64,000 nt of DNA, from contig NZ_CP091819.1 in NCBI RefSeq assembly GCF_019740355.2, positions 1,674,001 to 1,738,000 of the forward strand, given 5' to 3'. A program made the position numbers and the translations under genes. This document shows, in pieces, positions 53,472-62,323 of this stretch. Position 1 is the stretch's first letter; each line of letters starts with the position of its first letter. A model generated the notes under the pieces. That model was not told where the DNA came from and did no database searches. It saw only the letters and a program-made list of their open reading frames with translations. The stretch comes from Paracrocinitomix mangrovi. Lineage in GTDB: Bacteria; Bacteroidota; Bacteroidia; Flavobacteriales_D; Crocinitomicaceae.

Positions 53472-54146
53472 ATGAAAAAGATCTTATTGGTCGAAGACGA
53501 GGAAAGTTTAATTAACGTACTAGAACTCAATCTTGAGCTAGAGAATTACAAAGTTGTAATTGCTAGAGACGGTGAAGAAGCTTTGTCTTTATTTAATGAC
53601 TCAATAGACTTGGTAATTTTAGATGTTATGCTTCCAAAACTGAATGGATTTGATGTTTGTAGTAAAATTAGAGAAAGCAGTTTAGTGCCAATAATCATCA
53701 CTTCAGCAAAAGGCACTTCTACCGATAGAATTACAGGTTTGAAACTTGGTGCTGATGATTATCTGGTTAAACCATTTAATCTGGAAGAATTATTGCTTAG
53801 AATGGGCAAACTGTTAGATCGACCGGTAGCCAACAATGAGATTGATAATTTCACTTTTGGTGACAACCAAATCAATTTCAAAACCTATGAAATTGTTGGA
53901 CAAAACGGATCTGCAATCATCTCTAAGAGAGAAATGGAGCTTCTTAAACTATTAATAGACCGAAAAAACGAGGTTGTTTCAAGGGATGAAATATTAGATC
54001 ACGTTTGGGGCGAAGACAACTTTCCTACTAGCAGAACTATTGATAATTACATTTTGAATTTCAGAAAATATTTCGAAAAAGACCAGCGCAATCCTCAGTA
54101 TTTCAAAAGTTTAAGAGGAGTAGGATACAAATTTGTATCAAAATAA
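53472..54146 (+). CDS. OmpR/PhoB-family response regulator (no adjacent kinase)
   Basis: 224 residues from the ATG at 53472, where the receiver domain begins (M-K-K-I-L-L-V-E-D-E-E). Phospho-acceptor Asp51 in L-I-L-D-V-M-L-P, Lys in Y-L-V-K-P-F-N near 101, and a winged-helix output domain (about 125-222; I-S-K-R-E-M-E-L-L, V-V-S-R-D-E-I-L-D-H-V-W-G, S-R-T-I-D-N-Y-I, L-R-G-V-G-Y-K-F). The longer upstream frame is non-conserved and overlaps folK. No histidine kinase is adjacent. Followed by a strong terminator. Confidence 0.93.
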   Translation: MKKILLVEDEESLINVLELNLELENYKVVIARDGEEALSLFNDSIDLVILDVMLPKLNGFDVCSKIRESSLVPIIITSAKGTSTDRITGLKLGADDYLVKPFNLEELLLRMGKLLDRPVANNEIDNFTFGDNQINFKTYEIVGQNGSAIISKREMELLKLLIDRKNEVVSRDEILDHVWGEDNFPTSRTIDNYILNFRKYFEKDQRNPQYFKSLRGVGYKFVSK

Positions 54147-54238
54147 ATATTTCACAGCCAACCCTGTCTTAAAAGTTTTCGTCTTTGATTACAGAAAGCG
54201 GTTTTTAATTGCTTCTGGTTTTAATTTCCTTGCACGGT

Positions 54239-54296
54239 AACCTGAAAAGAGAATGCTACCACGACTATCAAGTAAACTCTTTTCAGGTTTTTTTTA
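54239..54296 (+). terminator. Rho-independent terminator after the OmpR-type regulator
   Basis: AACCTGAAAAGAG (54239-54251) pairs with CTCTTTTCAGGTT (54277-54289) around a long loop, followed by a run of T. Confidence 0.85.
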
Positions 54297-54314
54297 TTCC
54301 AAATAATTTAGCGC

Positions 54315-54342
54315 ATAAAAAAAGGGACCTAAAAGATCCCTA
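54315..54342 (-). terminator. Terminator downstream of frr
   Basis: On the minus strand AGGGA (54341-54337) pairs with TCCCT (54327-54323), followed by TTTTTTT. Short stem, but well placed 24 bp after the frr stop. Confidence 0.7.
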
Positions 54343-54365
54343 ATATTTTATATTGATGAAAGCAA

Positions 54366-54929
54366 TTAAACTTTCATGATGTCTGACTCTTTTTTGTCAA
54401 TAAGCTCATCCACTTTTTTGACACTGCTATCAGTAAGTGTTTGAATTTCATCTTCGATATCTTTTACTCTATCTTCTGATAGGCCGTCATCTTTAAGCTT
54501 CTTAGCATAATCATTCGCTTCCTTACGATTATTTCTAATACTCACTTTGGCATTTTCACCTTCAGCTCTGGCTTTTTTAACCAATTCTTTTCTTCTATCT
54601 TCAGTTAAAGCCGGCACATTAATAATGATCATTTCCCCATTGTTTTGAGGATTCAATCCTAAGTTGGCATTAATGATTCCGGTACTAATTTCATCCAACA
54701 TTGATTTATCCCAAGGTTGAACTGTAATAGTTCTTGCATCCAATGTATTGACATTAGCCACCTGATTAATAGGAGTCATAGCTCCGTAAGCTTCAACTTG
54801 AACACTATCCAACATTGAAGGTGTTGCCCTTCCGGCTCTAATTTTTTCTAGCTCAATAGCTAAGTGCTCTAAAGATTTTTTATTTCCAGCTTTTGCTTCA
54901 TCCAGAAGCATTTGAATTTCTTCTTCCAT
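54366..54929 (-). CDS. frr: Ribosome recycling factor
   Basis: 187 residues, normal RRF length. Three-helix-bundle marks: L-A-I-E-L-E-K-I-R-A-G-R-A-T-P-S-M-L-D near residue 22, A-R-T-I-T-V-Q-P-W-D about 66, and P-x-L-T-E-D-R-R-K-E-L-V-K-K-A about 108. With EF-G it splits the post-termination ribosome. Last gene of the translation cluster, 96 bp after pyrH. Confidence 0.97.
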   Translation of the reverse strand: MEEEIQMLLDEAKAGNKKSLEHLAIELEKIRAGRATPSMLDSVQVEAYGAMTPINQVANVNTLDARTITVQPWDKSMLDEISTGIINANLGLNPQNNGEMIIINVPALTEDRRKELVKKARAEGENAKVSIRNNRKEANDYAKKLKDDGLSEDRVKDIEDEIQTLTDSSVKKVDELIDKKESDIMKV

Positions 54930-55025
54930 TACAATTAAATAAGACGATTAACGAATTAGATAAATTTCGAAAATAAGTAGATTACTTTTTTTCGTTAAGG
55001 ATAAAGTTAACAGAATAAATTATTC

Positions 55026-55730
55026 TTAGACAGTAACGAGGGTACCAATTTTTTCACCCATCACTACTTTTTTAAGATTTCCTTTTTTGTTCATATCAAA
55101 AACAATAACCGGAACATTGTTTTCTCTACATAGAGTAAAGGCTGTTAAATCCATGACATTCAATCCCTGGCTATATGCATCCTCAAAAGTTAAATTTTCA
55201 AACTTTGTTGCATTTGGATTTTTTTCAGGATCATCAGAGTAGATACCATCCACTCTTGTTCCTTTTAAAATAACATCTGCTTCTACTTCTATTGCTCTTA
55301 AAGCTGCTGCAGAATCAGTAGTAAAGTATGGGCTTCCTGTTCCGGCTCCAAAAATCACTACTCTTCTTTTTTCAAGATGTCTTACCGCCCTTCTTTTGAT
55401 AAAAGGTTCAGCAATTTCTTTCATTTCAATAGCAGATTGCAATCGCGTATATATCCCTTCTTTTTCTAAGGCAGCTTGCAAAGCCATACTATTGATCATG
55501 GTTGCCAACATTCCCATGTAATCTCCTTGAGTTCTATCCATTCCACCTTCTGCGGCTTGTACACCTCTAAAAATATTACCACCACCAATAACAATGGCGA
55601 TTTCTATTTTCTCATCATACAATTCTTTAATGTCTTTTGCATACTCGGCAAGTCTGTCATTATCTATTCCAAACTGCTTCTGTCCCATCAATGCCTCTCC
55701 GCTCAATTTTAGTAAAACTCTCTTATACAT
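55026..55730 (-). CDS. pyrH: UMP kinase
   Basis: 234 residues. Amino-acid-kinase fold: L-L-K-L-S-G-E-A-L at the N-terminus, [10 protein letters not shown] about 47, D-Y-M-G-M-L-A-T about 70, [13 protein letters not shown] about 131 and K-G-T-R-V-D-G-I-Y near 157. Phosphorylates UMP to UDP. It sits between tsf and frr, the usual bacterial order. Confidence 0.97.
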   Translation of the reverse strand: MYKRVLLKLSGEALMGQKQFGIDNDRLAEYAKDIKELYDEKIEIAIVIGGGNIFRGVQAAEGGMDRTQGDYMGMLATMINSMALQAALEKEGIYTRLQSAIEMKEIAEPFIKRRAVRHLEKRRVVIFGAGTGSPYFTTDSAAALRAIEVEADVILKGTRVDGIYSDDPEKNPNATKFENLTFEDAYSQGLNVMDLTAFTLCRENNVPVIVFDMNKKGNLKKVVMGEKIGTLVTV

Positions 55731-55741
55731 ATTAATAAGGC

Positions 55742-55773
55742 AAAAAAAATCCTGACGCTAAGGTCAGGATTTT
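55742..55773 (-). terminator. Rho-independent terminator between tsf and pyrH
   Basis: ATCCTGAC (55749-55756) and GTCAGGAT (55763-55770) form the stem; eight T follow on the minus strand. It ends the tsf message ahead of pyrH, so pyrH-frr may need read-through or its own start. Confidence 0.9.
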
Positions 55774-55785
55774 ATTAAAAATGAA

Positions 55786-56610
55786 TTATTTTAAAGCTAC
55801 TCGCTTAAATTCTGTAACAGTTAAGCCATTCTCAGATTGATTGAGGAATTGCTCAACAGACATTTTGTTGTCTTTAATGAAATCTTGGCTCAACAATGTA
55901 TTTTCTTTGAAGAATTTGTTCAATCTTCCCATTGCGATTTTTTCAGCCATTTCAGCAGGTTTTCCTTCTTGGATAGCCAATTCTTTACCTACTTCGATTT
56001 CTCTATCGATAGTTTCTTGATCGATACCATCTTTATTCAAAGCCAAAGGAGCCATAGCAGCTACTTGCATAGCAACTTGTCTTCCTGCATCTTCTGCAAC
56101 ATCACCAGCTTTATTTAAACCAACGATTGAAGCAATTTGATTTCCAGGGTGATTGTAAGCAACCACTGCCTCAGCTTTAACTCTATCAAAGTTTGAAATT
56201 TCTAATTTCTCCCCGATAACTCCAATTTGTTCTGTAATCTTTTCACCAACTGTCAATTTATCATCAAACTTCTCGTTTAACAAATCATCTGCAGTTTGAG
56301 CTGAAGAATTTGCAGCACAATTAACTAAGCTATCAACCAACGCATAGAAATCTTCATTCTTTGCTACGAAGTCAGTTTCACAGCTCAAAGAAAGGATAAC
56401 TCCTTCTCCGTTAGTAACTTTAGCGATAACTAAACCTTCTTTAGTTTCGTTCTCTCCTCTTTTTGCTGCAACTTTTTGTCCTTTTTTTCTTAGGATATCG
56501 ATAGCTGCTTGCTCATCTCCGTTAGCTTCAACTAATGCCTTCTTGCAATCCATCATTCCGGCACCAGTTTTTTGTCTTAAAGCGTTTACTTGTGAAGCTG
56601 TAATTTTCAT
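55786..56610 (-). CDS. tsf: Elongation factor Ts
   Basis: 274 residues from the ATG at 56610 (M-K-I-T-A-S-Q-V); the in-frame ATG 12 bp upstream is less likely since EF-Ts proteins start at this point. Marks: L-R-Q-K-T-G-A-G-M-M-D-C-K-K-A-L and C-E-T-D-F-V-A-K-N near residue 80. It is the nucleotide exchange factor of EF-Tu. Directly downstream of rpsB, with its own terminator. Confidence 0.97.
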   Translation of the reverse strand: MKITASQVNALRQKTGAGMMDCKKALVEANGDEQAAIDILRKKGQKVAAKRGENETKEGLVIAKVTNGEGVILSLSCETDFVAKNEDFYALVDSLVNCAANSSAQTADDLLNEKFDDKLTVGEKITEQIGVIGEKLEISNFDRVKAEAVVAYNHPGNQIASIVGLNKAGDVAEDAGRQVAMQVAAMAPLALNKDGIDQETIDREIEVGKELAIQEGKPAEMAEKIAMGRLNKFFKENTLLSQDFIKDNKMSVEQFLNQSENGLTVTEFKRVALK

Positions 56611-56644
56611 TGCTGTTTCCACTCGTTTAAATTTTAAAATATTA

Positions 56645-57409
56645 TTAAGCGTTATCTGACTCAGCAGCTTCTGCAGTTTTAGCAGACTCTTCTTTTTCAG
56701 ATTTTACTTTATCTTTTGAATTCTTTCTTTCTTCTAATCCTTCTTGAATAGCTTCAGTAACTTTATCCAAGATTTTTGCAATTGATTTTGTAGCATCATC
56801 ATTTGCAGGGATAACGAAATCGATACTTCTAGGATCAGAATTTGTATCAACCATTGCAAATGTAGGGATACCTAATTTTTTCGCTTCCGCAACTGCGATA
56901 TGCTCTTTCAATACATCAATTACGAAAACTGCAGCAGGAATTCTAGTCATTTCAGCGATTGAACCGTAGTTTTTGTCCAATTTTGCTCTTGTTCTTGACA
57001 TTTGCAAACGCTCTCTTTTAGATAAAGTACTCATTGTACCATCTTCTTCCATCTTATCGATAGAGTGCATTTTTCTAATCGCTTTTCTGATAGTACCAAA
57101 GTTAGTCAACATACCACCTGACCATCTTTCAGTAATATAAGGCATTCTTGTAGGTTTTACTCTTTCTTCAAGAATATCTTTTGCTTGTTTTTTAGTAGCT
57201 ACGAAAAGGATTTTCTTTCCTGATTTAGCGATTTGTTTCATTGCAGCACAAGCTTGATCTAATTGTGCAGCAGTTTTGTTCAAATCTATAATGTGAATTC
57301 CTTTTTTCTCTGTAAAGATATACGGAGCCATATAAGGATTCCATTTTCTTTTAAGGTGTCCAAAGTGTACACCTGCTTCTAATAATTCTTCAAATGTTGC
57401 TCTCGCCAT
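56645..57409 (-). CDS. rpsB: 30S ribosomal protein S2
   Basis: 254 residues. Marks: L-L-E-A-G-V-H-F-G-H at the N-terminus, W-N-P-x-M-x-P-Y-I, F-V-A-T-K-K-Q-A-K about 70, R-W-x-G-G-M-L-T-N-F about 95, and I-P-x-F-A-M-V-D-T-N about 178. The C-terminal ~35 residues are a charged, Lys/Glu/Ala-rich extension. Followed by tsf. The 190-bp upstream gap contains a hairpin and may hold an S2 leader. Confidence 0.97.
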   Translation of the reverse strand: MARATFEELLEAGVHFGHLKRKWNPYMAPYIFTEKKGIHIIDLNKTAAQLDQACAAMKQIAKSGKKILFVATKKQAKDILEERVKPTRMPYITERWSGGMLTNFGTIRKAIRKMHSIDKMEEDGTMSTLSKRERLQMSRTRAKLDKNYGSIAEMTRIPAAVFVIDVLKEHIAVAEAKKLGIPTFAMVDTNSDPRSIDFVIPANDDATKSIAKILDKVTEAIQEGLEERKNSKDKVKSEKEESAKTAEAAESDNA

Positions 57410-57599
57410 TTTTTTAAATTTTTAACATCACATGCTCTTCGTATCAATTGAGCTTTTGTGAATTGTTTACTTTCTTTTTTACTTCTCCGTCCTATCTCAG
57501 ACTTTTCAAGCAATCGATAAGTAGTTCAAATGAAATCTCACCGATTTAGATACTAAACGCGCGCCTCTCGAAAAATCGAGAGACATAGGTTGTAGAAAA
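57410..57599 (-). promoter_or_regulatory. rpsB leader region with hairpin
   Basis: The 190 bp between rpsI and rpsB are unusually long for this cluster. They hold CTCTCGA (57565-57571) and TCGAGAG (57576-57582), a 7-bp stem with a 4-nt loop and no T-tract. It could terminate or attenuate after rpsI, or belong to an S2 autoregulatory leader; I saw no clear promoter. Confidence 0.3.
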
Positions 57600-57986
57600 T
57601 TAACGTTTCGAGAATTGGAATTTCTTTCTCGCTTTCTTTTGTCCAGGTTTCTTTCTTTCAACCATTCTAGGATCTCTAGTCATTAACCCTTCAGCTTTCA
57701 AAGCTGGTTTGAAATCAGGATTAGCTTCAACTAAAGCTCTTGAGATTCCTAATCTAATTGCTTCAGCTTGACCATTAACACCTCCACCTGCAACATTGAT
57801 CTTTACGTCATATTGACCTAAAGTTTCAGTTACATTAAATGGTTGATTCACTTTCTCCAACAATACAGCAGTCGCAAAATAATCTTTTACGTCTCTTTTA
57901 TTGACGGTGATATTCCCCTTCCCTTTAGAAAGATAGACTCTCGCTACAGAAGATTTTCTTCTACCCAATGTGTTGATTACACTCAT
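57600..57986 (-). CDS. rpsI: 30S ribosomal protein S9
   Basis: 128 residues. [10 protein letters not shown] at the start, [19 protein letters not shown] about 65, [13 protein letters not shown] about 102, and the basic end K-K-F-Q-F-S-K-R whose final Arg reaches the P-site tRNA. 7 bp after rplM. Confidence 0.97.
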   Translation of the reverse strand: MSVINTLGRRKSSVARVYLSKGKGNITVNKRDVKDYFATAVLLEKVNQPFNVTETLGQYDVKINVAGGGVNGQAEAIRLGISRALVEANPDFKPALKAEGLMTRDPRMVERKKPGQKKARKKFQFSKR

Positions 57987-57993
57987 CTATAAT

Positions 57994-58449
57994 TTATTTA
58001 ATTGAATCCAAATTAACTGTCTCAGGCTTTTGTGCTTCCTGTCCATGTTCTGTTCCAACATAAACTTTCAAGTTTCTGTACAAAGCACTACCTAATTTAT
58101 TTTTTGGAAGCATCCCTTTAACAGCTTTTTCAATTAATCTCTCAGGATATTTAGCTTGAATTTCTTTAGCTGTCAATACTCTTTGTCCTCCCGGATATCC
58201 AGTGTGACGGATGTATTCTTTTACTTCCAATTTGTTTCCACTTAGCTCAACTTTTTCAGCATTGATAACAATTACATTGTCACCACAATCAGCATGCGGA
58301 GTGAAGTTAGGCTTGTGTTTACCTCTAATAAGGAACGCCACTTTACTCGCTAGCCTTCCCAACTTTTGTCCTTCAGCATCAACGATCAACCACTTTTTGT
58401 CGGCTGTTTCTTTATTCGCTGAAACCGTCTTATAACTTAGTGTATCCAC
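57994..58449 (-). CDS. rplM: 50S ribosomal protein L13
   Basis: 151 residues. W-L-I-V-D-A-E-G-Q-K-L-G-R-L-A-S near residue 20, G-D-N-V-I-V-I-N-A-E-K-V about 57, H-T-G-Y-P-G-G about 88, and V-K-G-M-L-P-K-N-K-L about 110. First gene of rplM-rpsI-rpsB-tsf-pyrH-frr. A complete promoter lies upstream, back to back with purF. Confidence 0.97.
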   Translation of the reverse strand: MDTLSYKTVSANKETADKKWLIVDAEGQKLGRLASKVAFLIRGKHKPNFTPHADCGDNVIVINAEKVELSGNKLEVKEYIRHTGYPGGQRVLTAKEIQAKYPERLIEKAVKGMLPKNKLGSALYRNLKVYVGTEHGQEAQKPETVNLDSIK

Positions 58450-58480
58450 GATTTTTAATCTTTAAATTTGTATACAGTTC

Positions 58481-58527
58481 CCCCAAATTGGGGCTGCAAA
58501 TGTACAAGTATTATATTTATTAACAAA
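58481..58527 (-). promoter_or_regulatory. rplM promoter with palindrome at the start site
   Basis: On the minus strand TTTG (58527-58524), exactly 19 nt, TACATTTG (58504-58497): a full consensus promoter. The interrupted palindrome CCCCAA-A-TTGGGG (58481-58493) covers the predicted start of transcription and could be an operator or the 5' hairpin of an L13 leader. Confidence 0.7.
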
Positions 58528-58586
58528 GTCTAGGGTAAAAAATCTTACAAATTAATTTTTGCACCGCTAATTCTAAAAGTGTTTAT

Positions 58587-58594
58587 TAATTTTG
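58587..58594 (+). promoter_or_regulatory. -7 element of the purF promoter (TAATTTTG)
   Basis: Perfect TAnnTTTG match ending 19 bp before the ATG at 58614. A TTTG at 58558-58561 is 25 nt away, a little longer than usual. Confidence 0.5.
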
Positions 58595-58613
58595 CAATCT
58601 CAAATTTATACGG

Positions 58614-60515
58614 ATGAGCGACCCGATCAAACACGAGTGTGGAATCGCACTTTTAAGACTCAAAAAACCTCTACAATTTTATCTGGAGAAATACGGAACA
58701 GCATTTTATGGCCTAAATAAAATGTATCTCCTAATGGAGAAACAGCACAACAGAGGTCAAGATGGTGCAGGATTAGCCAACATCAAATTTGACGTTGAAC
58801 CTGGACAAAGATATATTTCAAGATACAGATCAATTGATCAGCAACCTATACAAGACATCTTTAAACATGTCAATAAAAGGTTCAATGAAATTGAGGATGA
58901 GGATCCAAAACTTTTAAAAGACATCAATTATTTAAAATTGAATGCCGGATTTACTGGTGAACTATTTCTTGGACATTTGAGATATGGGACTTTTGGAAGA
59001 AACAGCATTGAATCATGCCATCCTTTTTTAAGACAAAATAACTGGAAAACAAGAAACCTAATTGTTGCGGGAAATTTCAATCTTACAAATAATGACGAGT
59101 TATTTGAGGTACTGCTAAAATTAGGACAGCATCCAAAAGAAAAAGCGGATACTGTTACCGTATTAGAGAAAATTGGTCATTTCCTGGATGAAGAAAACAG
59201 TGAACTTTACAATCAATATAAACCTGAAGGATATTCTAATAGAGATGTCTATAATTTAATCGCTCAAAACTTAGACATTCAAAAAATCCTCAAAAGGTCA
59301 TCTGAAGTATGGGATGGCGGTTATGCGATTTGCGGATTATTAGGACATGGAGATGCATTTGTATTGAGAGATCCAAATGGAATTAGACCCACTTTTTACT
59401 ATGAAGATGATGAGATCGTAGTTGTAACTTCTGAACGTCCGGCGATTCAAACAGCCTTTAATGTTGCAATTGAAGATGTTAAAGAACTTACTCCCGGACA
59501 TGCCATTATCATAAAAAAAGATGGAGATGTATCCATTAAAGAAGTAAATCCGACAAGAGAAATTAAGCAATGCTCTTTTGAAAGAATTTATTTTGCAAGA
59601 CCCGGAGACAAAGACATCTACGCAGAAAGAAAAAATTTAGGAAGAAACCTTGTACAGGATACCTTAAAACAAATTGATGGTAGTATAGATGATGCAGTCT
59701 TTACTTATATACCGAATTCGGCTGAAGTATCATTTTTTGGATTGATGAAGGGATTAGAAAAACATCACAATCAATTAAAATTTGAGGAAATAAAAGCTAA
59801 AGGAAGTAACATCAGTGATGAAGAACTCCAAGCTATATTAGCCAAAAGGGCAAGAGTTGAGAAAATTGCCATCAAGGATACCAAACTGAGAACATTTATT
59901 TCACAGGATGATGGAAGAGATGACTTGGTAGCGCATGTATATGATATAACTTACGGAACAGTAAGAAAAGGAGAAGACAATCTGGTTGTAATTGATGATT
60001 CAATTGTAAGAGGGACAACATTGAAAAAATCAATCTTAAGAATATTGGATAGATTAGGACCAAAGAGAATTGTTGTTGTATCAAGTGCTCCACAAATCAG
60101 ATACCCGGACTGCTATGGAATTGACATGGCAAGAATGGGAGATTTTATAGCGTTTGAAGCTGCCATCACTCTTTTGAAAGAAAATGGTAAAGAACATATC
60201 ATTGATGAAGTTTATCAAAAGTGTAAGCAAAATGAAAGCATCAAAAAGGAAGAGGCCGTAAACCACGTAAAAGAAATTTACGCTCCGTTTACAGCTGATG
60301 AAATTTCTGCTAAAATTGCCAAACTTTTAACTCCTGAAGGGATTAATGCTGAAGTGAGAATTGTATACCAATCAATTGAAAATTTACACAAAGCAATCCC
60401 TAATCACACGGGAGACTGGTACTTTACCGGAAACTATCCAACAGCTGGAGGAAATAAAGTTGTAAATAAAGCTTTTATCAATTACGTTGAAGGAATTGCA
60501 GAAAGACCTTACTAA
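58614..60515 (+). CDS. purF: Amidophosphoribosyltransferase, long Bacteroidota form
   Basis: 633 residues, against about 470-510 for standard PurF. The N-terminal glutamine amidotransferase has H-E-C-G-I-A (Cys9 as nucleophile after removal of a short propeptide), N-R-G-Q-D-G-A-G-L, H-L-R-Y-G-T-F-G and D-P-N-G-I-R-P; the phosphoribosyltransferase part has V-V-I-D-D-S-I-V-R-G-T-T near 470. Extra length lies in insertions around 60-110 and 365-410 and at the C-terminus. It makes phosphoribosylamine, the first step of purine synthesis. Many Bacteroidota also carry a standard PurF, so this copy may be specialised. Divergent from rplM. Confidence 0.88.
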   Translation: MSDPIKHECGIALLRLKKPLQFYLEKYGTAFYGLNKMYLLMEKQHNRGQDGAGLANIKFDVEPGQRYISRYRSIDQQPIQDIFKHVNKRFNEIEDEDPKLLKDINYLKLNAGFTGELFLGHLRYGTFGRNSIESCHPFLRQNNWKTRNLIVAGNFNLTNNDELFEVLLKLGQHPKEKADTVTVLEKIGHFLDEENSELYNQYKPEGYSNRDVYNLIAQNLDIQKILKRSSEVWDGGYAICGLLGHGDAFVLRDPNGIRPTFYYEDDEIVVVTSERPAIQTAFNVAIEDVKELTPGHAIIIKKDGDVSIKEVNPTREIKQCSFERIYFARPGDKDIYAERKNLGRNLVQDTLKQIDGSIDDAVFTYIPNSAEVSFFGLMKGLEKHHNQLKFEEIKAKGSNISDEELQAILAKRARVEKIAIKDTKLRTFISQDDGRDDLVAHVYDITYGTVRKGEDNLVVIDDSIVRGTTLKKSILRILDRLGPKRIVVVSSAPQIRYPDCYGIDMARMGDFIAFEAAITLLKENGKEHIIDEVYQKCKQNESIKKEEAVNHVKEIYAPFTADEISAKIAKLLTPEGINAEVRIVYQSIENLHKAIPNHTGDWYFTGNYPTAGGNKVVNKAFINYVEGIAERPY

Positions 60516-61129
60516 AACTTTTGACTAAACTTTTTTAGTTTTCGAACTAATAATAGGTCAAAAGCAAGTTTTACTACAACAAAACCTATCAAGGCCGGAA
60601 TGGTTGGAATTAACAAGGTGGTCCATGCTACGAAACCTGTGATGGTAAGCGTTATTAGGACGGATAATTCAATATAATAAGCTTTTAAGGTGTTTTTATA
60701 GTTGAACTTTGTATACCTTCTAGGCGCATAAAATGTCATTACATCTTTCATGTAATTTGCCAAATATACTAGTGGTAGTAATATCCAACCTTCATTTTTA
60801 AGAAAGTGAATTATCTCATCAATATGTGTCGAATTTGTAATTAGATCAGACTGATTCAGAAAATACCAAGCAATAAAAGTCAAAGCTAAAAAGACCAATA
60901 CAGAAACACCAATGCTGATGTAAAAAGAACTCATTGACTCGTTCCAGTGTGCTCTTATTTTATAATGTCTTCGGTGTCTGGAAATCTCAGATCCAAAAAA
61001 ATCCATGTAGTAAAATGCTATGATTACTGCAAGGGTCCAATCAAACAGCAAGTAACCTACCAATGGTAGGGCAATCTCAACGATATATTGCTGGACAAAC
61101 GGATTCTTTAAATGCTTTTTAATCTCCAT
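60512..61129 (-). CDS. Membrane protein, unknown (DUF6498-like topology)
   Basis: 205 residues with about five spans (roughly 15-45, 70-92, 115-130, 148-172, 175-195). F-Y-Y-M-D-F-F-G-S-E-I-S-R near residue 40 sits at the end of the first hydrophobic block, a feature resembling DUF6498-type proteins, but the match is not secure. Shares a start/stop base with the upstream TPR lipoprotein gene, so they form a two-gene operon. Stop overlaps that of purF by 4 bp. Confidence 0.6.
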   Translation of the reverse strand: MEIKKHLKNPFVQQYIVEIALPLVGYLLFDWTLAVIIAFYYMDFFGSEISRHRRHYKIRAHWNESMSSFYISIGVSVLVFLALTFIAWYFLNQSDLITNSTHIDEIIHFLKNEGWILLPLVYLANYMKDVMTFYAPRRYTKFNYKNTLKAYYIELSVLITLTITGFVAWTTLLIPTIPALIGFVVVKLAFDLLLVRKLKKFSQKF

Positions 61130-62190
61130 TACATTAATGCATTCAAATTATCTTTTGCTAACTGAAAATTTGGATTTATATCAATGGCTTTTTGATAGTA
61201 CTTTTTAGCGTTCAACACATCACCTTTTTTCTCCCAAGATAAACCTAAGTTGTTATAGGCTTCAAAGTTGGTTGGATCCCATTTTGTGCATTCTTGAAAA
61301 TAATAAATTGCACTATCATATTCATCTGTCATTATTAAATGGATATACCCTAAATTATAATAAGGTTTATACCAGGTTGAGTCGATACTTTTAAGTGTAT
61401 AAAAACAATCTAAGGCATTATCAACTTCACCTCTACTTTGATAATAATATCCTTTATTGTACCAGGCTTCAATACTTTCAGGATAAATATCCAGCGCAGA
61501 ATTGTAGTATTCAAGAGCCGTTGAGTCACCTTTTTCTGCGAACATTACACCTAGTTCAATATATGCGGCGTAATAATTGGGCTCTTGTTCTATTGCTGTT
61601 TGAAATGAACTCACCGCAATATCCCAACTCTCGTTTCTATCTTTTCTATACGGATTGTTACTGTAATAATCAGATCTGTAAATTAATCCCCTGGTGAAAT
61701 AAGGCTCGGGAGAATATGGATCCAACTGCAAAGATTTACTGATATAGACATCTGCATCTGCATAATTGCTTAAAGCTGCGTGAATTTTTGCCATTCCCAA
61801 ATAAGGACCGGGATTTAAAGAATCTTTTCTAATAAGATATTTGTAATGATATTGACTGGTATCAAGTTGCAACATGGAAAGATTGATATCCGCATATAAT
61901 TTTCTTGCTTTGTGATAAGTTGAATCTCTTTTCAATACTTCTTTAAGATCTTCCAATGCTAAATCAATATCCCCTTCATCAACATAATATTTAGCACGTG
62001 CGTATCTAATATTATTATTAGCAGGATCATCATTGAGCTTTTTCTGAAAATAAGTCAGGGAATCTGTTACAATCAAAGAATCTTTTTCTGTTGTAATGGT
62101 TTCGTCTTGCTCTGCTTCACCTCCACACGATTGTATGGTAAGTGAAAAAACAATTAAACCGATAATTATTTTGAAGTCCAATTTAAGCAT
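61129..62190 (-). CDS. TPR-repeat lipoprotein
   Basis: 353 residues. Lipoprotein signal (I-Q-S-C, Cys22) followed by an acidic linker and 7-8 tetratricopeptide repeats (about 45-350), such as N-N-I-R-Y-A-R-A-K-Y-Y-V-D-E-G-D, A-W-Y-N-K-G-Y-Y-Y-Q-S-R-G-E, and F-E-A-Y-N-N-L-G-L-S-W-E-K-K-G-D. A protein-protein interaction scaffold in the envelope; partners unknown. Cotranscribed with the membrane protein downstream. Confidence 0.88.
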   Translation of the reverse strand: MLKLDFKIIIGLIVFSLTIQSCGGEAEQDETITTEKDSLIVTDSLTYFQKKLNDDPANNNIRYARAKYYVDEGDIDLALEDLKEVLKRDSTYHKARKLYADINLSMLQLDTSQYHYKYLIRKDSLNPGPYLGMAKIHAALSNYADADVYISKSLQLDPYSPEPYFTRGLIYRSDYYSNNPYRKDRNESWDIAVSSFQTAIEQEPNYYAAYIELGVMFAEKGDSTALEYYNSALDIYPESIEAWYNKGYYYQSRGEVDNALDCFYTLKSIDSTWYKPYYNLGYIHLIMTDEYDSAIYYFQECTKWDPTNFEAYNNLGLSWEKKGDVLNAKKYYQKAIDINPNFQLAKDNLNALM

Positions 62191-62244
62191 GCATCAAAAT
62201 TAATACTTTCTATTTTCTGAAGAACTTCAATTGACTAAAGTGTA

Positions 62245-62300
62245 TAAAAAAAGGAGTCTTCAAATTACAGTTGCTTAAACAAATGCAATGAAGAACTCCC
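62245..62300 (-). terminator. Rho-independent terminator of recA
   Basis: On the minus strand GGAGTTCTTCA (62299-62289) pairs with TGAAGACTCC (62262-62253) with one bulge and a long loop, followed by TTTTTTT. Located 24 bp after the recA stop. Confidence 0.8.
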
Positions 62301-62323
62301 TCTCTTTGGTAGAAGTAAAAAGT

